Assembly: GCF_037975245.1 (NCBI RefSeq)
Contig: NC_092571.1
Span: 4,796,001-4,860,000, forward strand
Source: Apostichopus japonicus
Lineage: Eukaryota > Echinodermata > Holothuroidea > Aspidochirotida > Stichopodidae
Reading direction: 5' to 3'
Length of the DNA stretch: 64,000 bases
Positions 49,170 to 60,346 of the stretch are shown in pieces. Within the stretch, counting starts at the first letter, position 1; every line of letters begins with the position of its first letter. A program made the position numbers and the translations under genes. Below the pieces are notes generated by a model that saw only the letters and a program-made list of their open reading frames with translations, made no database searches and was not told the DNA's origin.

Positions 49170-50831
49170 TATTATTCAGTAACCTCAAAACTCTCTAATA
49201 TTTGATTTTTAAGTTAACTGCTTTCTGTTTGACTGAATGCGCTCACTTTGAACATTGGCTCCTAAGGCCTTACCACAATACACAGTAAGACGCTATTGAT
49301 TAGGTAATATGCTTGAAATTCCATATTGATGACGTCAGAGGAACAACTCTCGTAACAAAGTCATTTTCCGTGTGGTAGACTCCCCGTGGAAAAAGTTCAG
49401 CTGTTGTTGCTAGGGCTACAACTTTAGAAAGCCTTGCAGTTTCCTATAAGCCCAATGCAGTTTAAAATATTTACAAGGTACCTGAAGATCATAGTTAGGA
49501 AAAGTCAAGAGTTCTCTTTTCTTAAAATTTTCATTAAAAGAAGACCTAGGCTACGCTAAACAAGCACACTAAAGCTAGGCCTAGTGTACGCTTAAGTAAC
49601 AGTAACAATGTAGGCTGACTAACGTAAAGCATACATCATGCCTTGCCAGACTTAGGCTTACTTCATATCCAATCAAAATGGAATGTTCCCTGCGTGGCCA
49701 CAGATGTCGTTCCTTATTACTAAGGTGGCTCTTAGTACTGCTTTATTATGGCAATTGGTTTCAAACTCTGTTTTGACTGTTAAACAGCCTTCTGGGGATG
49801 AAAGAGCATTTGCAAAACTATCCACTTTGTGGCAACGAACATACTCCACCTGCGTAGGCATTATCGCAGCTGCCACAAGATCCTCTTCTTCCCTGTTTAC
49901 TCTTACGTTTTAACTGCCTGTAAATCCTCTGCTGTTAATATCAGAACAAAATCGTAAGGCTGCAGCCCTGCCATTGAGCCTTCTTTGATTTCTTTCGTTT
50001 TTGGTGAGAAATTCTAATGAAATTGTTGTTTACTGACTGTGCATTAGGACAGCGTTTGTACGGAGAGGCGCTACTGCTCGATTGAGTTGTTTCTCTCTGA
50101 CGTCATCAATATGGCATTTCAAGCATATTACGTAACCAATGCCAGCTTATTGTGTATTGTGGTGAGGCCTTAAGAGCCAATTGTCAAAGCGAGCCTATTC
50201 AGTCAACAGGAAGAGGTTAACTTAAAAATCGATTATTAAAGGATTGGTTCAGGTGTTTGACATGTCTATTTGGTATGAAAGAGCACAAAAAGAACAGTGA
50301 AGAAACTACCATGATAGCATGCTCTGTTAAGGAGATATGACACTTTGAAGATATCAAAATTTCTTTGAAAACGACTGGTGTAGAAAGACTTACTGTGAGG
50401 GTGTGACGTCACATCCTCACTTCCTTAACATTTGTGAATATATTTCTTTAAAAATTATTTACATTTTTTAACACATTTGAAAATAATATAATCAAAAATT
50501 CTTCAGATGTTTAATCTCAAATACTTCCTTTGACAAATATGAGATCTCCTGACATATCTTTTGGTTGAAAGTCATGAAATCTCACAAAATATTTAGAGAA
50601 AAAAACAAAGACTTTTTATGAATGTGAGGATGTGACATCACAGCTAGTCAGATTTCAGCAGTTTCTACACAATCTGATAAAACTTTACACTTGAATATCT
50701 CTTTAACCGAAAAAGATATTTGAACAGTTCTTTCACCATTGTGCTTCTTTTATTGTCCTCTTTCATATTACATAAACATGTTTGACAACTGAACCAATCC
50801 TTTAAGAGAATTTTGAGGTTACTGAATAATA
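49170..50831. mobile_element. Long-TIR MITE, interrupted by a second MITE
   Basis: Outer element with inverted repeats of about 180 bp. Left runs TATTATTCAGTAACCTCAAA (49170) to GATGACGTCAGAGG (about 49345); right runs CTGACGTCATCAATATGG (about 50097) to GAGGTTACTGAATAATA (50831). The right repeat is split at 50236-50805 by an inner element; the two halves rejoin perfectly against the left repeat once it is removed. A 67-codon frame in the middle (49673-49876, minus) is not recognised. Superfamily unknown. Confidence 0.82.
50240..50801. mobile_element. TTAA-flanked palindromic MITE (562 bp)
   Basis: Inner element with ends AGGATTGGTTCAGGTGTTTG and ...CTGAACCAATCCT, flanked by TTAA on both sides (50236-50239, 50802-50805), the piggyBac-type target. 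The whole element is an imperfect palindrome around about 50520 (GAGGGTGTGACGTCACATCC on one arm, GAGGATGTGACATCACAG on the other). It sits inside the right arm of the element at 49170-50831. A half copy lies reversed at 63050-63345. Confidence 0.85.
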
Positions 50832-51179
50832 CAAATTGTCTTTGATCTCTGCCTTCATTAATCCTTTAAATCTCTTTGTCTTCTGCTTGTGATCTGTTGA
50901 GTATACAAACAGTTTTGTGAAAAGTATGTTCAAAAGTTTTGTTATTATTTGTTTACAGCTAGTTAGAAAGTTAATGGTAATGGAGGTTCATGATAAAGGA
51001 CTAATAAAAGTCACTACAGAGTGTTTAAATTGTTTCCCCCAAATACAATGAAATATTTTGAGTTATTGTTAAGGTTATGGTGTATGCAATTTTACAGTGC
51101 GAGGGCTATTGTGGATTTCTGATAAAAGCAATCTTACGTTTTGTGAAAGCTGGTAAACCTTGCCCAAGTTTAAGGTGTA

Positions 51180-51440
51180 GGTATGTCTTGTAAACTGGTA
51201 ACTCAAAAAGTACATGGTGGATCAATGATGCATAATACTAATTCACATGTGGTATGTGGATACCTCATAGTGAGTACAGAAAGCTTGTTGTGTTTCGTTG
51301 AGTTCAAAGGTCACTAAAAGTCAATATATGAATATATGCATATAAAAACCTTGCTGATCACTCAAATCAGCAATGGTGAAAACTTGGAAAATATCATTTG
51401 AAATATTCTCATATGAAACACGGGATCACTGAGCCAGAAT
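51180..51440. repeat. Diverged GGTCAAAGGTCA repeat copy
   Basis: Contains GTTGAGTTCAAAGGTCACTA and a second GAAAACTTGGAAAATATCA-like piece; a weak relative of the arrays at 8900 and 19960. Confidence 0.55.
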
Positions 51441-51449
51441 ACTTGCTGG

Positions 51450-52083
51450 TTTGCTTTCCTTTGCTCCTTTATTGCTCAAATATTCAAAACAACAGTATCA
51501 AGTTTTTGTTCATGGTTGTGTGATATGTATTAACAAACAATTTCTTATGAAACTCTTCCTAATTGCTCTCTTAGTTATGTGGAATAAATATGTGCTGTAT
51601 ATACATAGTGTGTACACAGCAAAGAAACAGGTAGTGATTGCCACCAATAAATGGCTGGATAGCTCACAGGTATGGTACAGGACAGGTAACTGGGTCAAGA
51701 TTTTAATACTGCAGATTTTGTCTGCTTTTGAGCATGGTTATATTGACTTTCTGCATGTTTTGCATATAGTTTGAGTGAGCATCAACTTTGACCTTGGCAT
51801 GTTAAGATAGTATTTTGCTTGTTCACAACTAAACTGTGACTGCTTGGCCTTCTTTTTATAAATCAATATGTTAGACATACTTCCATGTTAGAAATTCACT
51901 TAAATGATTTGATTTTGCAATTTTCACATCTAAAGCAGTGTGTAGAATTGGAAGTAATTCCAACCAGTGTCATGTTGGTTGCATCACAGGTGACACATTG
52001 ATTTTGTTTTTCTTCAGTTATTTCAAGGCAATTGACCCATGAACATTCAGGAAGTGTCAGACAGGATATCAATGAGCAGATGC
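51450..52083. other. No gene recognised
   Basis: A 107-codon frame at 51451-51774 (+) has no family resemblance. Nothing else seen. Confidence 0.45.
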
Positions 52084-52158
52084 AACTAGGGAGTGATGAT
52101 GATGATGATGATGATGACAATGATGATGATGACAATGATGATGATGATGATGATGGTG
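52084..52158. repeat. GAT trinucleotide microsatellite
   Basis: GATGATGATGATGATGATGA with two GACAAT interruptions. Confidence 0.97.
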
Positions 52159-52159
52159 T

Positions 52160-52558
52160 CTTTACAATGATTGAATGACTATGCAATTTCATCTGGTCTT
52201 TCACCAGCAGCATGATTCCATTAGTGTTAGATACCACAGAGCCAATTAAAAATATTATCTATGTAGTGTAAAACATCATTAATAAACAAAGTGTAAATAT
52301 ATATGCAAATGTCCCTCTATGGGATTTTATAAGATTTAATGATTTATTTATGACAGAAACCTGGTACATGTCGTGAATTCTGTAGTTTAAACTTCTGAGT
52401 TCTTTAAACTCCAGATAAGCTTTGCTCATCCAGGCAGTCTAGGTTTCCAATGATAGTTGGTCAGATATCCAGATTACATTACAGTATAAATGTTTAACAG
52501 TTTCAAATTACCCCTAAATCATTCTGACACATTGTGGACTGTTGACAATTAAAAGCCT
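52160..52558. other. No gene seen
   Basis: AT-rich sequence with no recognised feature. Confidence 0.55.
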
Positions 52559-53778
52559 GTGGCAAATCAAGTTCAACAGAGAATGACAATTAAACAATGT
52601 TTAAATAATGTTCAACAGAGAGTGACAATTAAACAATGTTTAAATAATGTTCAACATAGAGTGACAATTAAACAATGTTTAAATAATGTTCAACATAGAG
52701 TGACAATTAAACAATGTTTAAATAATGTTCAACAGAGAGTGACAATTAAACAATGTATAAATAATGTTCAACAGAGAGTGACAATTAAGCAATGTATAAA
52801 TAATGTTCAACAGAGAGTGACAATTAAGCAATGTTTAAATAATGTTCAACAGAGAGTGACAATTAAACAATGTTTAAATAATGTTCAACAGAGAGTGACA
52901 ATTAAACAATGTTTAAATAATGTTCAACAGAGAGTGACAATTAAACAATGTTTAAATAATGTTCAACAGAGAGTGACAATTAAACAATGTTTAAATAATG
53001 TTCAACAGAGAGTGACAATTAAACAATGTTTAAATAATGTTCAACAGAGAGTGACAATTCAACAATGTTTAAATAATGTTCAACAGAGAGTGACAATTAA
53101 ACCATGTTTAAATAATGTTCAACAGAGAGTGACAATTAAACCATGTTTAAATAATGTTCAACAGAGAGTGACAATTAAGCAATGTTTAAATAATGTTCAA
53201 CAGAGAGTGACAATTAAACAATGTTTAAATAAAGTTCAACAGAGAGTGACAATTAAACAATGTTTAAATAACGTTCAACAGAGAGTGACAATTAAACAAT
53301 GTTTAAATAAAGTTCAACAGAGAGTGACAATTAAACAATGTTTAAATAACGTTCAACAGAGAGTGACAATTAAGCAATGTTTAAATAATGTTCAACAGAG
53401 AGTGACAATTAAACAATGTTGAAATAATGTTCAACAGAGAGTGACAATTAAGCAATGTTTAAATAATGTTCAACAGAGAGTGACAATTAAACAATGTTTA
53501 AATAATGTTCAACAGAGAGTGACAATTAAACAATGTTTAAATAATGTTCAACAGAGAGTGACAATTAAACAATGTTTAAATTAAGTTCAACAGAGAGTGA
53601 CAATTAAACAATGTTTAAATAATGTTCAACAGAGAGTGACAATTAAACAATGTTTAAATAATGTTCAACAGAGAGTGACAATTAAACAATGTTTAAATAA
53701 TGTTCAACAGAGAGTGACAATTAAACAATGTTTAAATAAAGTTCAACAGAGAGTGACAATTAACAATGTTTATTGAAA
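52559..53778. repeat. 39-bp minisatellite, about 31 copies
   Basis: Units of 39 bp: AATGTTCAACAGAGAGTGAC AATTAAACAATGTTTAAAT. Since 39 is a multiple of three, one + frame stays open for 287 codons (NVQQRVTIKQCLN repeated) until a single TGTTGA unit. Near-perfect copies imply recent expansion. No start context or splice site ties it to a gene. Confidence 0.97.
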
Positions 53779-54235
53779 TTTGAACTGGGGTGATCATTAT
53801 TATACTTCCTATCTATATAGTAGCTACTACTGATCACAACCCTGTGCTTATTTGCTTGTAACGACTTAATGCAGTGACTAAGCATATTGAGAGTAGAGTA
53901 ATTTTACCATATATTTCTGTATGTTACAGTAAACCAAACATAGGAATGATAGGAGCACTTCCTTAATTTTAGCCTTTCTTCCTGTTCGCTATAAATAGAA
54001 TGATAAATGGTCACCAAAATTCACAACCTCGACATGTAACAAGAATAGAGTCGCATATAGAGCTCAATATAGTCAGCTGATGTAAGCCTTATTTTTATCT
54101 TGTGACTGATTAAAATTGGTGATTACGACAGAAAAACTAGCTGTTGTTACATATAAGAGAAAGTAAAAGTGGTTGTTGTTATTCCAAAGATGAAGTCATT
54201 GGTCCATTTGATAAATTTCATCTCACTTTTGAAGT
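53779..54235. other. No gene seen
   Basis: AT-rich unique sequence. Confidence 0.55.
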
Positions 54236-54279
54236 ATCAAATTGTCATATGGAGAAAGTGTTTATTTATATGATGTCAT

Positions 54280-54965
54280 GGAGTTAATGGGGTTAATGGG
54301 GTTAAATTCAGATCCTTTATACCTTTGTTTATCATTAATAGTTGATTCAAGTGTAGATGATGTCATGGAGAATGGGGTTAAATTCAGATCCTTTATACCT
54401 TTGTTTATCATTAATAGAGGATTCAAGTGTAGATGATGTCATGGAGATTGGGGTTAAATGCAGATCCTTTATACCTTTGTTTATCATTAATAGTTTATTC
54501 AAGTGTAGATGGTGTCATGGAGATTGGGGTTAAATGCAGATCCTTTATACCTTTGTTTATCATTAATAGAGGATTCAAGTGTAGATGATGTCATGGAGAT
54601 TGGGGTTAAATGCAGATCCTTTATACCTTTGTTTATCATTAATAGTTTATTCAAGTGTAGATGGTGTCATGGAGATTGGGGTTAAATGCAGATCCTTTAT
54701 ACCTTTGTTTATCATTAATAGAGGATTCAAGTGTAGATGATGTCATGGAGATTGGGGTTAAATGCAGATCCTTTATACCTTTGTTTATCATTAATAGTTT
54801 ATTCAAGTGTAGATGGTGTCATGGAGATTGGGGTTAAATGCAGATCCTTTATACCTTTGTATATCGTTAATAGTTGATTCAAGTGTAGATGATGTCATGG
54901 AGATTGGGGTTAAATTCAGATCTTTTATACCAAAGTTTGTCTTTAATAGTTGATTCAAGTGCAGA
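54280..54965. repeat. 76-bp repeat with 152-bp dimers
   Basis: Units of 76 bp (ATTCAAGTGTAGATGATGTC, ATGGAGATTGGGGTTAAATG, CAGATCCTTTATACCTTTGT, TTATCATTAATAG). From about 54415 to 54800 units alternate AGAGGATTC...GATGATG and AGTTTATTC...GATGGTG, so the recent copying unit was a dimer. Confidence 0.95.
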
Positions 54966-55700
54966 TGGTTAGTTGTTTATAGTGTTCCCTTTTATCTGAG
55001 TGACTCAATTAACTGGTGGTATTTGTTTCTTCTAAACATAGAGAGTATTGATTGCCTGATAATGATTTGAATAATCAATTTTAATTACTTCAGAAACAAC
55101 ACCAAAGTTAAACTCAATAACAAGTTATGAAAGAAATTAGAAGATGGGAACACCGGTAATGGGGAAACCTGCAGATGTTAGTTATTTTTCTAATAAAGTT
55201 CTCTGATTTATGCACATTGAATAAATTTACTGTCAAGTAAATTAATGATATTATTAAAAAGTGAATATTTCAGTATCTCTTTAATACAAATATTTCAATT
55301 TTTTATATTTTATGATCATGGTAAAGTAAATGTTTAATGGGTACATTTAAATGAAATAAAACTATTTGGTAGCATATTATTTGTTGTGAGATGTGTTTTG
55401 AGAGTATCATCATTGAATTTATCCCCCCCCCCCCCCAATTACCGTATTGAGAATGTTGAGGAACTTCTTCCCACACCCCCTCTCCATCCCCTTTCCCAAT
55501 GATCCGATCTACTAGATGAACCATTTGCTTTGGGAGTAAGAGAGAATTCCTTTGTACCTAGGGTTTCGGTCCTTATAGTAAGTACAGGTATCTTGGTGAC
55601 CCATTAATTGTCTGTCTATGGTTGCCTATGATAGGGGGAAAGAATATTCATACAAATTGGTCGAATGTGTACTAATATTCTTATGATGAAGCCCTTTGGT
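54966..55700. other. No gene seen
   Basis: AT-rich; a C-run at 55424-55437 is simple sequence. Confidence 0.5.
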
Positions 55701-55714
55701 GACTGCAGCTTCCA

Positions 55715-55890
55715 ACTTACAGCCCTCACTTGTGGAACTCGCTTCCGGTTCAGTTAAGACCATTCGACTCTCTCGGAACAGTTTAACAATTTTCTTCTAC
55801 TAAAGTGTCATTAATTTTCATTTTAACTTGGCACTTGTAAAGCGCATTGAGCAAGATGTTAAGGTTGGATTCTGTACTATAAGACTTGGC
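55715..55890 (+). mobile_element. LINE 3' scrap (CR1/L2-like)
   Basis: From 55727 the + strand reads HLWNSLPVQLRPFDSLGTV, the LWNSLP motif near the C-terminus of CR1/L2-group reverse transcriptases, then a stop. About 110 bp on comes GTAAAGCGCATTGAGCAAG, the usual 3' UTR text of such elements. Only the extreme 3' end remains; it is not the same copy or orientation as 36117-36985. Confidence 0.65.
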
Positions 55891-56299
55891 GCATATGCGT
55901 ACTTTTACTTCTAGAGAAACTTGCATTAGACACCTCAACATCGGGTGAGGAATTTACAGTATTATCATCGCAATGAATGTACATGGTATGTTTCCTACTA
56001 CAACATCGCACACTACAATTAGAGCGCTTGTCACAATCACTAGTTCAGTTCAGTTTCAATCACAAATTTGGGCAAAATATCAGCAAAACGGTGGAAAATA
56101 TGCCAAATTCGATTGACTGTCTGATACGGAAACATACAAATCCACACACAAATCTTAGGCATCGGCGATTTGGCCGATAGCTGAGGAAAGCATCAGCCAA
56201 AGGGGTTCAAAATATGACAGAAAAACACAGAAAAATATGTCCATTGACCCCTTTTATAGTTTCTTTTCCAACGAAAACGTGCCGTTTCAAAAAAAAGGG

Positions 56300-56425
56300 T
56301 ACACCTCTTCTAAGTTCTGTACATCAGTGCAGCGGGCCCCCTTTGGTCGGGGCCCCTGGGTTTGCCCCGTCCGAGCCCATAGGCGTTACGCCGCTGAACT
56401 CGTGTATTCACCGCTCTGTAATTAG
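56300..56425. other. GC-rich segment, probably transposon-derived
   Basis: AGCGGGCCCCCTTTGGTCGG and GGGCCCCTGGGTTTGCCCC stand out from AT-rich surroundings. They resemble GC-rich ends of non-autonomous DNA elements, but no partner inverted repeat was located. Confidence 0.35.
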
Positions 56426-56974
56426 GTGCGAGTTTCCAAACCGGTTTTCTAATATGGACCTAGCTTTAGTATAACCGCAACTACCTCCAACTAACTGGCA
56501 ACTCCTAATGGCCTCTTTAGCAGAGCCCGACGAATATTGCATTAACCTAGATAGCTTTAAATCGTTGTCCTCGTATACCTAATCAACATTAGCCTCAAAA
56601 GCCCTTATGAATTGATGATAATGTAACGGATTGCCATGAAATATTTGCAATATAACCTTAGGTAAGTTCAATAAATGTGAAATTGTTTACAGGATAAATC
56701 TGCGTTTTGATTATTCGTAAGAGATTGATCCTTACGTTTTACTACAGCAGGTTTCATTGGCTTGAACTAAATTTTGAGCGGCAATATAATCTTTCTGCTT
56801 GTCACAAAAATAATTGTCACTCTCGTTAATGTCCTTCTCAACAGTAAGCGTCTCATAGTAGGCTACTTGTCGTGGGCCAATGTAAACACTTTGAAAAGAT
56901 CTTTCAATAATCTTGCATGATCGTTAATATCGTCCACGTTACCTTCTGCGATATACTGCCTGACCCGATTAATC
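56426..56974. other. No gene seen
   Basis: Unique AT-rich sequence before the element at 56983. Confidence 0.5.
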
Positions 56975-56982
56975 ACCTGAGT

Positions 56983-58090
56983 CAAGGGCGGCGGAAGCAC
57001 TTTTAATCTGGGGGGCACCGACGTCGAAGGGCACTTTGCAGAAATTCGATTGGCCTGATGCAGCCTGATATTTAGTACCCTTTATAACTCTTATTGTATT
57101 ATCTTATTTGCGTATACACATCACTCCATCAACGCGTGTGGCGGAGCTAGGGGTATTGGTCAGGGGCCGAGAATGGTCTGTAGGCCGGGGACGCTTTCGA
57201 CACTATCTAAGCGGAGCGCCACCACAGGTTGGCGCGGAGCGTAGTGAATTTTTTTGAGTAAAGATACTCCCTAGATCGCCGGAAATGACCCTTTCCGGGC
57301 CTTGCTAATTTGCAGATAAACGAAGAATAAATAGGTGTCATCGCCATTTTGTCAGAAAATTACACCAGCAAAATGTGACAAATGTCAATAGGTATTTGAG
57401 AGCGCAATAAAAAAGTCAATAATCGCGAATAAGTAAGAAGTGGTAAACAGCTGAAAAGGGCGCCAGCAGTCAGTTTGAGTCCGTCAGGGGGGCATCCGCC
57501 CCCTCTGACTGTATGGACGCTCCGTCACTGCCCCCACCCCTCAAGGAAAAACTGCATACTAGCACTGCAATATCCAATGTGCAAATTGGAAACAAGGAAC
57601 AAGTTTGAAAAAGTTTTCTTTCCGAGACAAAATGAGGTGAAATCATTATAAAGTCCAAGTCCATGCACACGCGATCGATACATGCATGAAAGCAAATGAA
57701 ATATGTCAAAATACGAAAGGATGCGGTAGGTTATGGGATATTAAAACTAAACTCATTATTCATAGTAGGCCATAAATGGCTTCTGCTTATTACAAAGTCA
57801 CAATGTAATATAGCAATGTATTTTTGGAAATGCATTACGATTTTTTTGACAAATTGAATATGCATAATGGCACTCACCAGAATGTGAGAAGCCTTGTGGT
57901 AGTAAACATTTGAGTTTGACACACAGAAATTCATTAATACTTCTAAATTAGGATTAGATCTCTTACTGAAATATCGCTGACCTAATAAGGTGATCAAGAG
58001 TAAAAAAAATTATGTAGAAAAAGGGCACATTTTTAACCTGAGGAAAAGTGGGGGGCACGTGCCCCCTGTGCCCCGGTTCCGCCGCCCTTG
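56983..58090. mobile_element. hAT-type element with nested element (1108 bp)
   Basis: Inverted ends CAAGGGCGGCGGAAGC and ...GGTTCCGCCGCCCTTG, flanked by an exact 8-bp duplication ACCTGAGT (56975-56982, 58091-58098). Next to the ends are GGGGGGCACCG and GGGGGGCACGTGCCCCC. It contains another element at about 57137-57530. No transposase frame. Confidence 0.92.
57137..57530. mobile_element. Nested GTGGCGGAGC-type MITE
   Basis: About 394 bp starting GTGTGGCGGAGCTAGGGGTA and ending GGACGCTCCGTCACTG. Aligns end to end with 62358-62755. Shared core: GCGGAGCGCCACC, ACTCCCTAGATCGCCGGAAA and AGAATAAATAGGTGTCATCG. It lies within the element at 56983-58090. Confidence 0.88.
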
Positions 58091-58098
58091 ACCTGAGT

Positions 58099-58735
58099 TG
58101 TCACTTTGTGCCGACGCACTGGCCCCAGCACGACATACAGGGACTTACAGCGGATTTCTGGGGTTTACGGCGGATTTCTGGGGTTTACGGCTTCTCTATG
58201 CTACCTTGGATTTCTTTCTTTTTTTTAAGGAAAAGAGTCGCCCAGGAAAGAACCTCGTCACGAAAACCAAACTACCGAACGACTGATCCGCTCTCAACTC
58301 CAGTCCCCATGCATCGGGACTGTGACTGTGCTTCAACCGCACATGCGATACCACTCTGAACTAGGAGAAGAATGAAGCATGTAACTCACATAATACGTAA
58401 GTATGCAAACCAGGGAGGCGGGTATGAAAAGTCACACCCTCAACACCATTGGGCGAGGGCAGCAGTGACCTTTGCCCGACCTCGACCCAACGGAAATTTC
58501 CCTTTTAACGGAGGGTGTAGACTAGGGGATACCTCCTCCAAAACACTTCCCCACAGGCAAAAACTGGAGGAACCTGGGAACCTATATATGGCAGAAAAGT
58601 TGGAATACCAGATTGAAAAGTTAAAACCTGAAATTGATGGAATAACACGCTTCATAACCCATTGATGGTTTCTTCATTTTGGAAACGCTAATTTCAAGTG
58701 AAACGATTGGTTTCGATGATAATCATAATCAATGC
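58099..58735. other. No gene recognised
   Basis: Small direct duplication GGATTTCTGGGGTTTACGGC at 58151-58190. A 97-codon frame at 58372-58665 (+) is unassigned. Confidence 0.45.
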
Positions 58736-58739
58736 AGTC

Positions 58740-59400
58740 ATGATGGCGTGTCTGTGTGTTATGCCAAGCTAGTAAACACGATATTCCAAGATGGGAACAA
58801 TAGATTCTTTCATTCTTCATATGTTGATAGGTCATATTGAAAGGAAGAACCCTATTGTTTTTTTTTGTGGAGGTCAAAAGTCATCTGAAGTCACCAGACG
58901 TCTAAAAATGAAAACTTGTAAATATGATATCTCAAGATAGAAATCATGGATACTGTTCATACTTAGTATGTAAATATGTCACATTGTAGAGGTCAAAGGT
59001 CATCTGAGGTCACCAGAGGTAAACATTGAAAACAGTGTAAACACGATAATTCAAGTTAGGTTTAATTTCATACTTGTGGTTTGGGTGCATTATAGTAATA
59101 GAATATCTCTACTGTTTTTGGTGGAAGTCAAAGGTCATCTGTAGTCACCAGAGGTCAAATGCTGCAAACCTTACAAACACTATATCTCAAGATATGAAGC
59201 ATGGATACTTCTCATATTTATCATGTTGAAGTGTTATATTGAGTAACAAAACTCTGTACTTTTTAGTGGAGGTCAAATATTGAAAACATTATCTCAAGTT
59301 AGGAAGCATATATATTTTCATACTTGGCAAGCTGATGCGTTATATTGAATAGAAGAACTCAATTGTTTTTGGTGGAGGTCATAAGTTATCTGGCTCACCA
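58740..59400. repeat. Dispersed GGTCAAAGGTCA repeat, about 5 units
   Basis: Units of about 115-125 bp: TGGAGGTCAAAGGTCATCTG, AGGTCACCAGAGGTCAAA, AACATGATATCTCAAGAT, TCATACTT..ATGTTG. Perfect AGGTCAAAGGTCA at 58990-59002. Same family as 8900 and 19960. Confidence 0.87.
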
Positions 59401-60076
59401 GTTATCAAACTCTGTTAAATAGTGATAGTATATTATCAGAGCTATTTCTGGTGAACAAGCAGAAGTATTGTAATGAAGACATCGAAACCTTGATGCGTTT
59501 TCGCATTCTGGTTTCATAAGTAATGAAACCAGCTTTAAAATTGGCGAGATAATGATGTTATTGTTGTGAGGAATATTGCTCTTCTCATTGCCCATCCACC
59601 CCCCCCCCTCTCCTTAATAAAAATAAACATGACTCCCTAATTTGCATATTTGTCATTAGCATTAAATATCATAACACTAGAAAATTTGAAATCCATATTT
59701 CTCACCTTTCTGTAACTATCAAGATTGTTATTAAAAAAATATGCCTTTTAAGCACTTAAAGAGGCCATGGCATGTAAAATCCAACTAATCGAGAGTAATT
59801 TCCTCTGAATCTATCAGACAATCTATGCTCAAAACTATTCTCATCGCCTTTAAAATCTCAAGGACTAATTAGAAATTTACGTTTGAATATTCGCATCCGA
59901 AAACAGACCTCTGAAAAATGCAAAACAACACAACGATGACGTCATGTTAGGAACACAAGTGCCAAGCACAGGCATGTACCGGATGCGCGACGATCATACC
60001 GAGAACAACCGCTTTATTACGCTATATCGTTAGAAATTTCAAGTTTTTTTTACAACATGTAAAATATGTAAGAAAA
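59401..60076. other. No gene; possible 5' flank of THAP remnant
   Basis: From about 59760 the base composition becomes less AT-rich and contains GATGACGTCATG (about 59935), a CRE-like palindrome, upstream of the THAP remnant. Confidence 0.4.
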
Positions 60077-60255
60077 ATGCAGGTCCGTTATGTCGTTGGG
60101 GGCTGCAGTAATGTCGTAACCCATGCAATTAGCCTTCATCGATGGCCGAAGGACGTAAAAATAAGGCGATTATGACCAAGTTAGTGCAGAGCACCAGCGC
60201 CGATTTCACTGGGCCTAACCTGTATACAGCTCCGCATGTAGCGAACATGCACTAG
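60077..60255 (+). pseudogene. THAP-domain remnant (frameshifted)
   Basis: An ATG at 60077 opens MQVRYVVGGCSNVVTHAISL then HRWPKDVKIRRL, which matches the start of THAP zinc-finger domains (C-x-V-x-x-C, then S-x-H-x-F-P-K-D). The frame hits a stop at 60173. One base out of phase, from 60172, it continues MTKLVQSTSADFTGPNLYTA then PHVANMH and a stop, matching the usual middle of a THAP domain and the weak end near its C-x-x-H. The first zinc cysteine reads V (YVVGGC), the conserved Trp codon is broken by the indel and the last Cys is lost. So it is dead: an exon of a former THAP gene, or of a P-element-type (THAP9-like) transposase. Confidence 0.72.
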
Positions 60256-60346
60256 ACTTCTGCTTGTTAGTATAACCAGAACTAGCTGTTACAATAACAC
60301 TCTGGTATGCCAAACACAGGTCAGTCTACTGTACGTGGCTATACAC

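Noticed and set aside
52559-53422. 287-codon open frame of 13-residue repeats
   Set aside because: Purely the 39-bp minisatellite; no flanking splice sites or unique protein sequence, and the array continues past the stop.
58372-58665. 97-codon frame with a charged C-terminal part
   Set aside because: No motif recognised; lies in repeat-rich DNA without splice or start support. Possibly transposon-derived, but unsupported.
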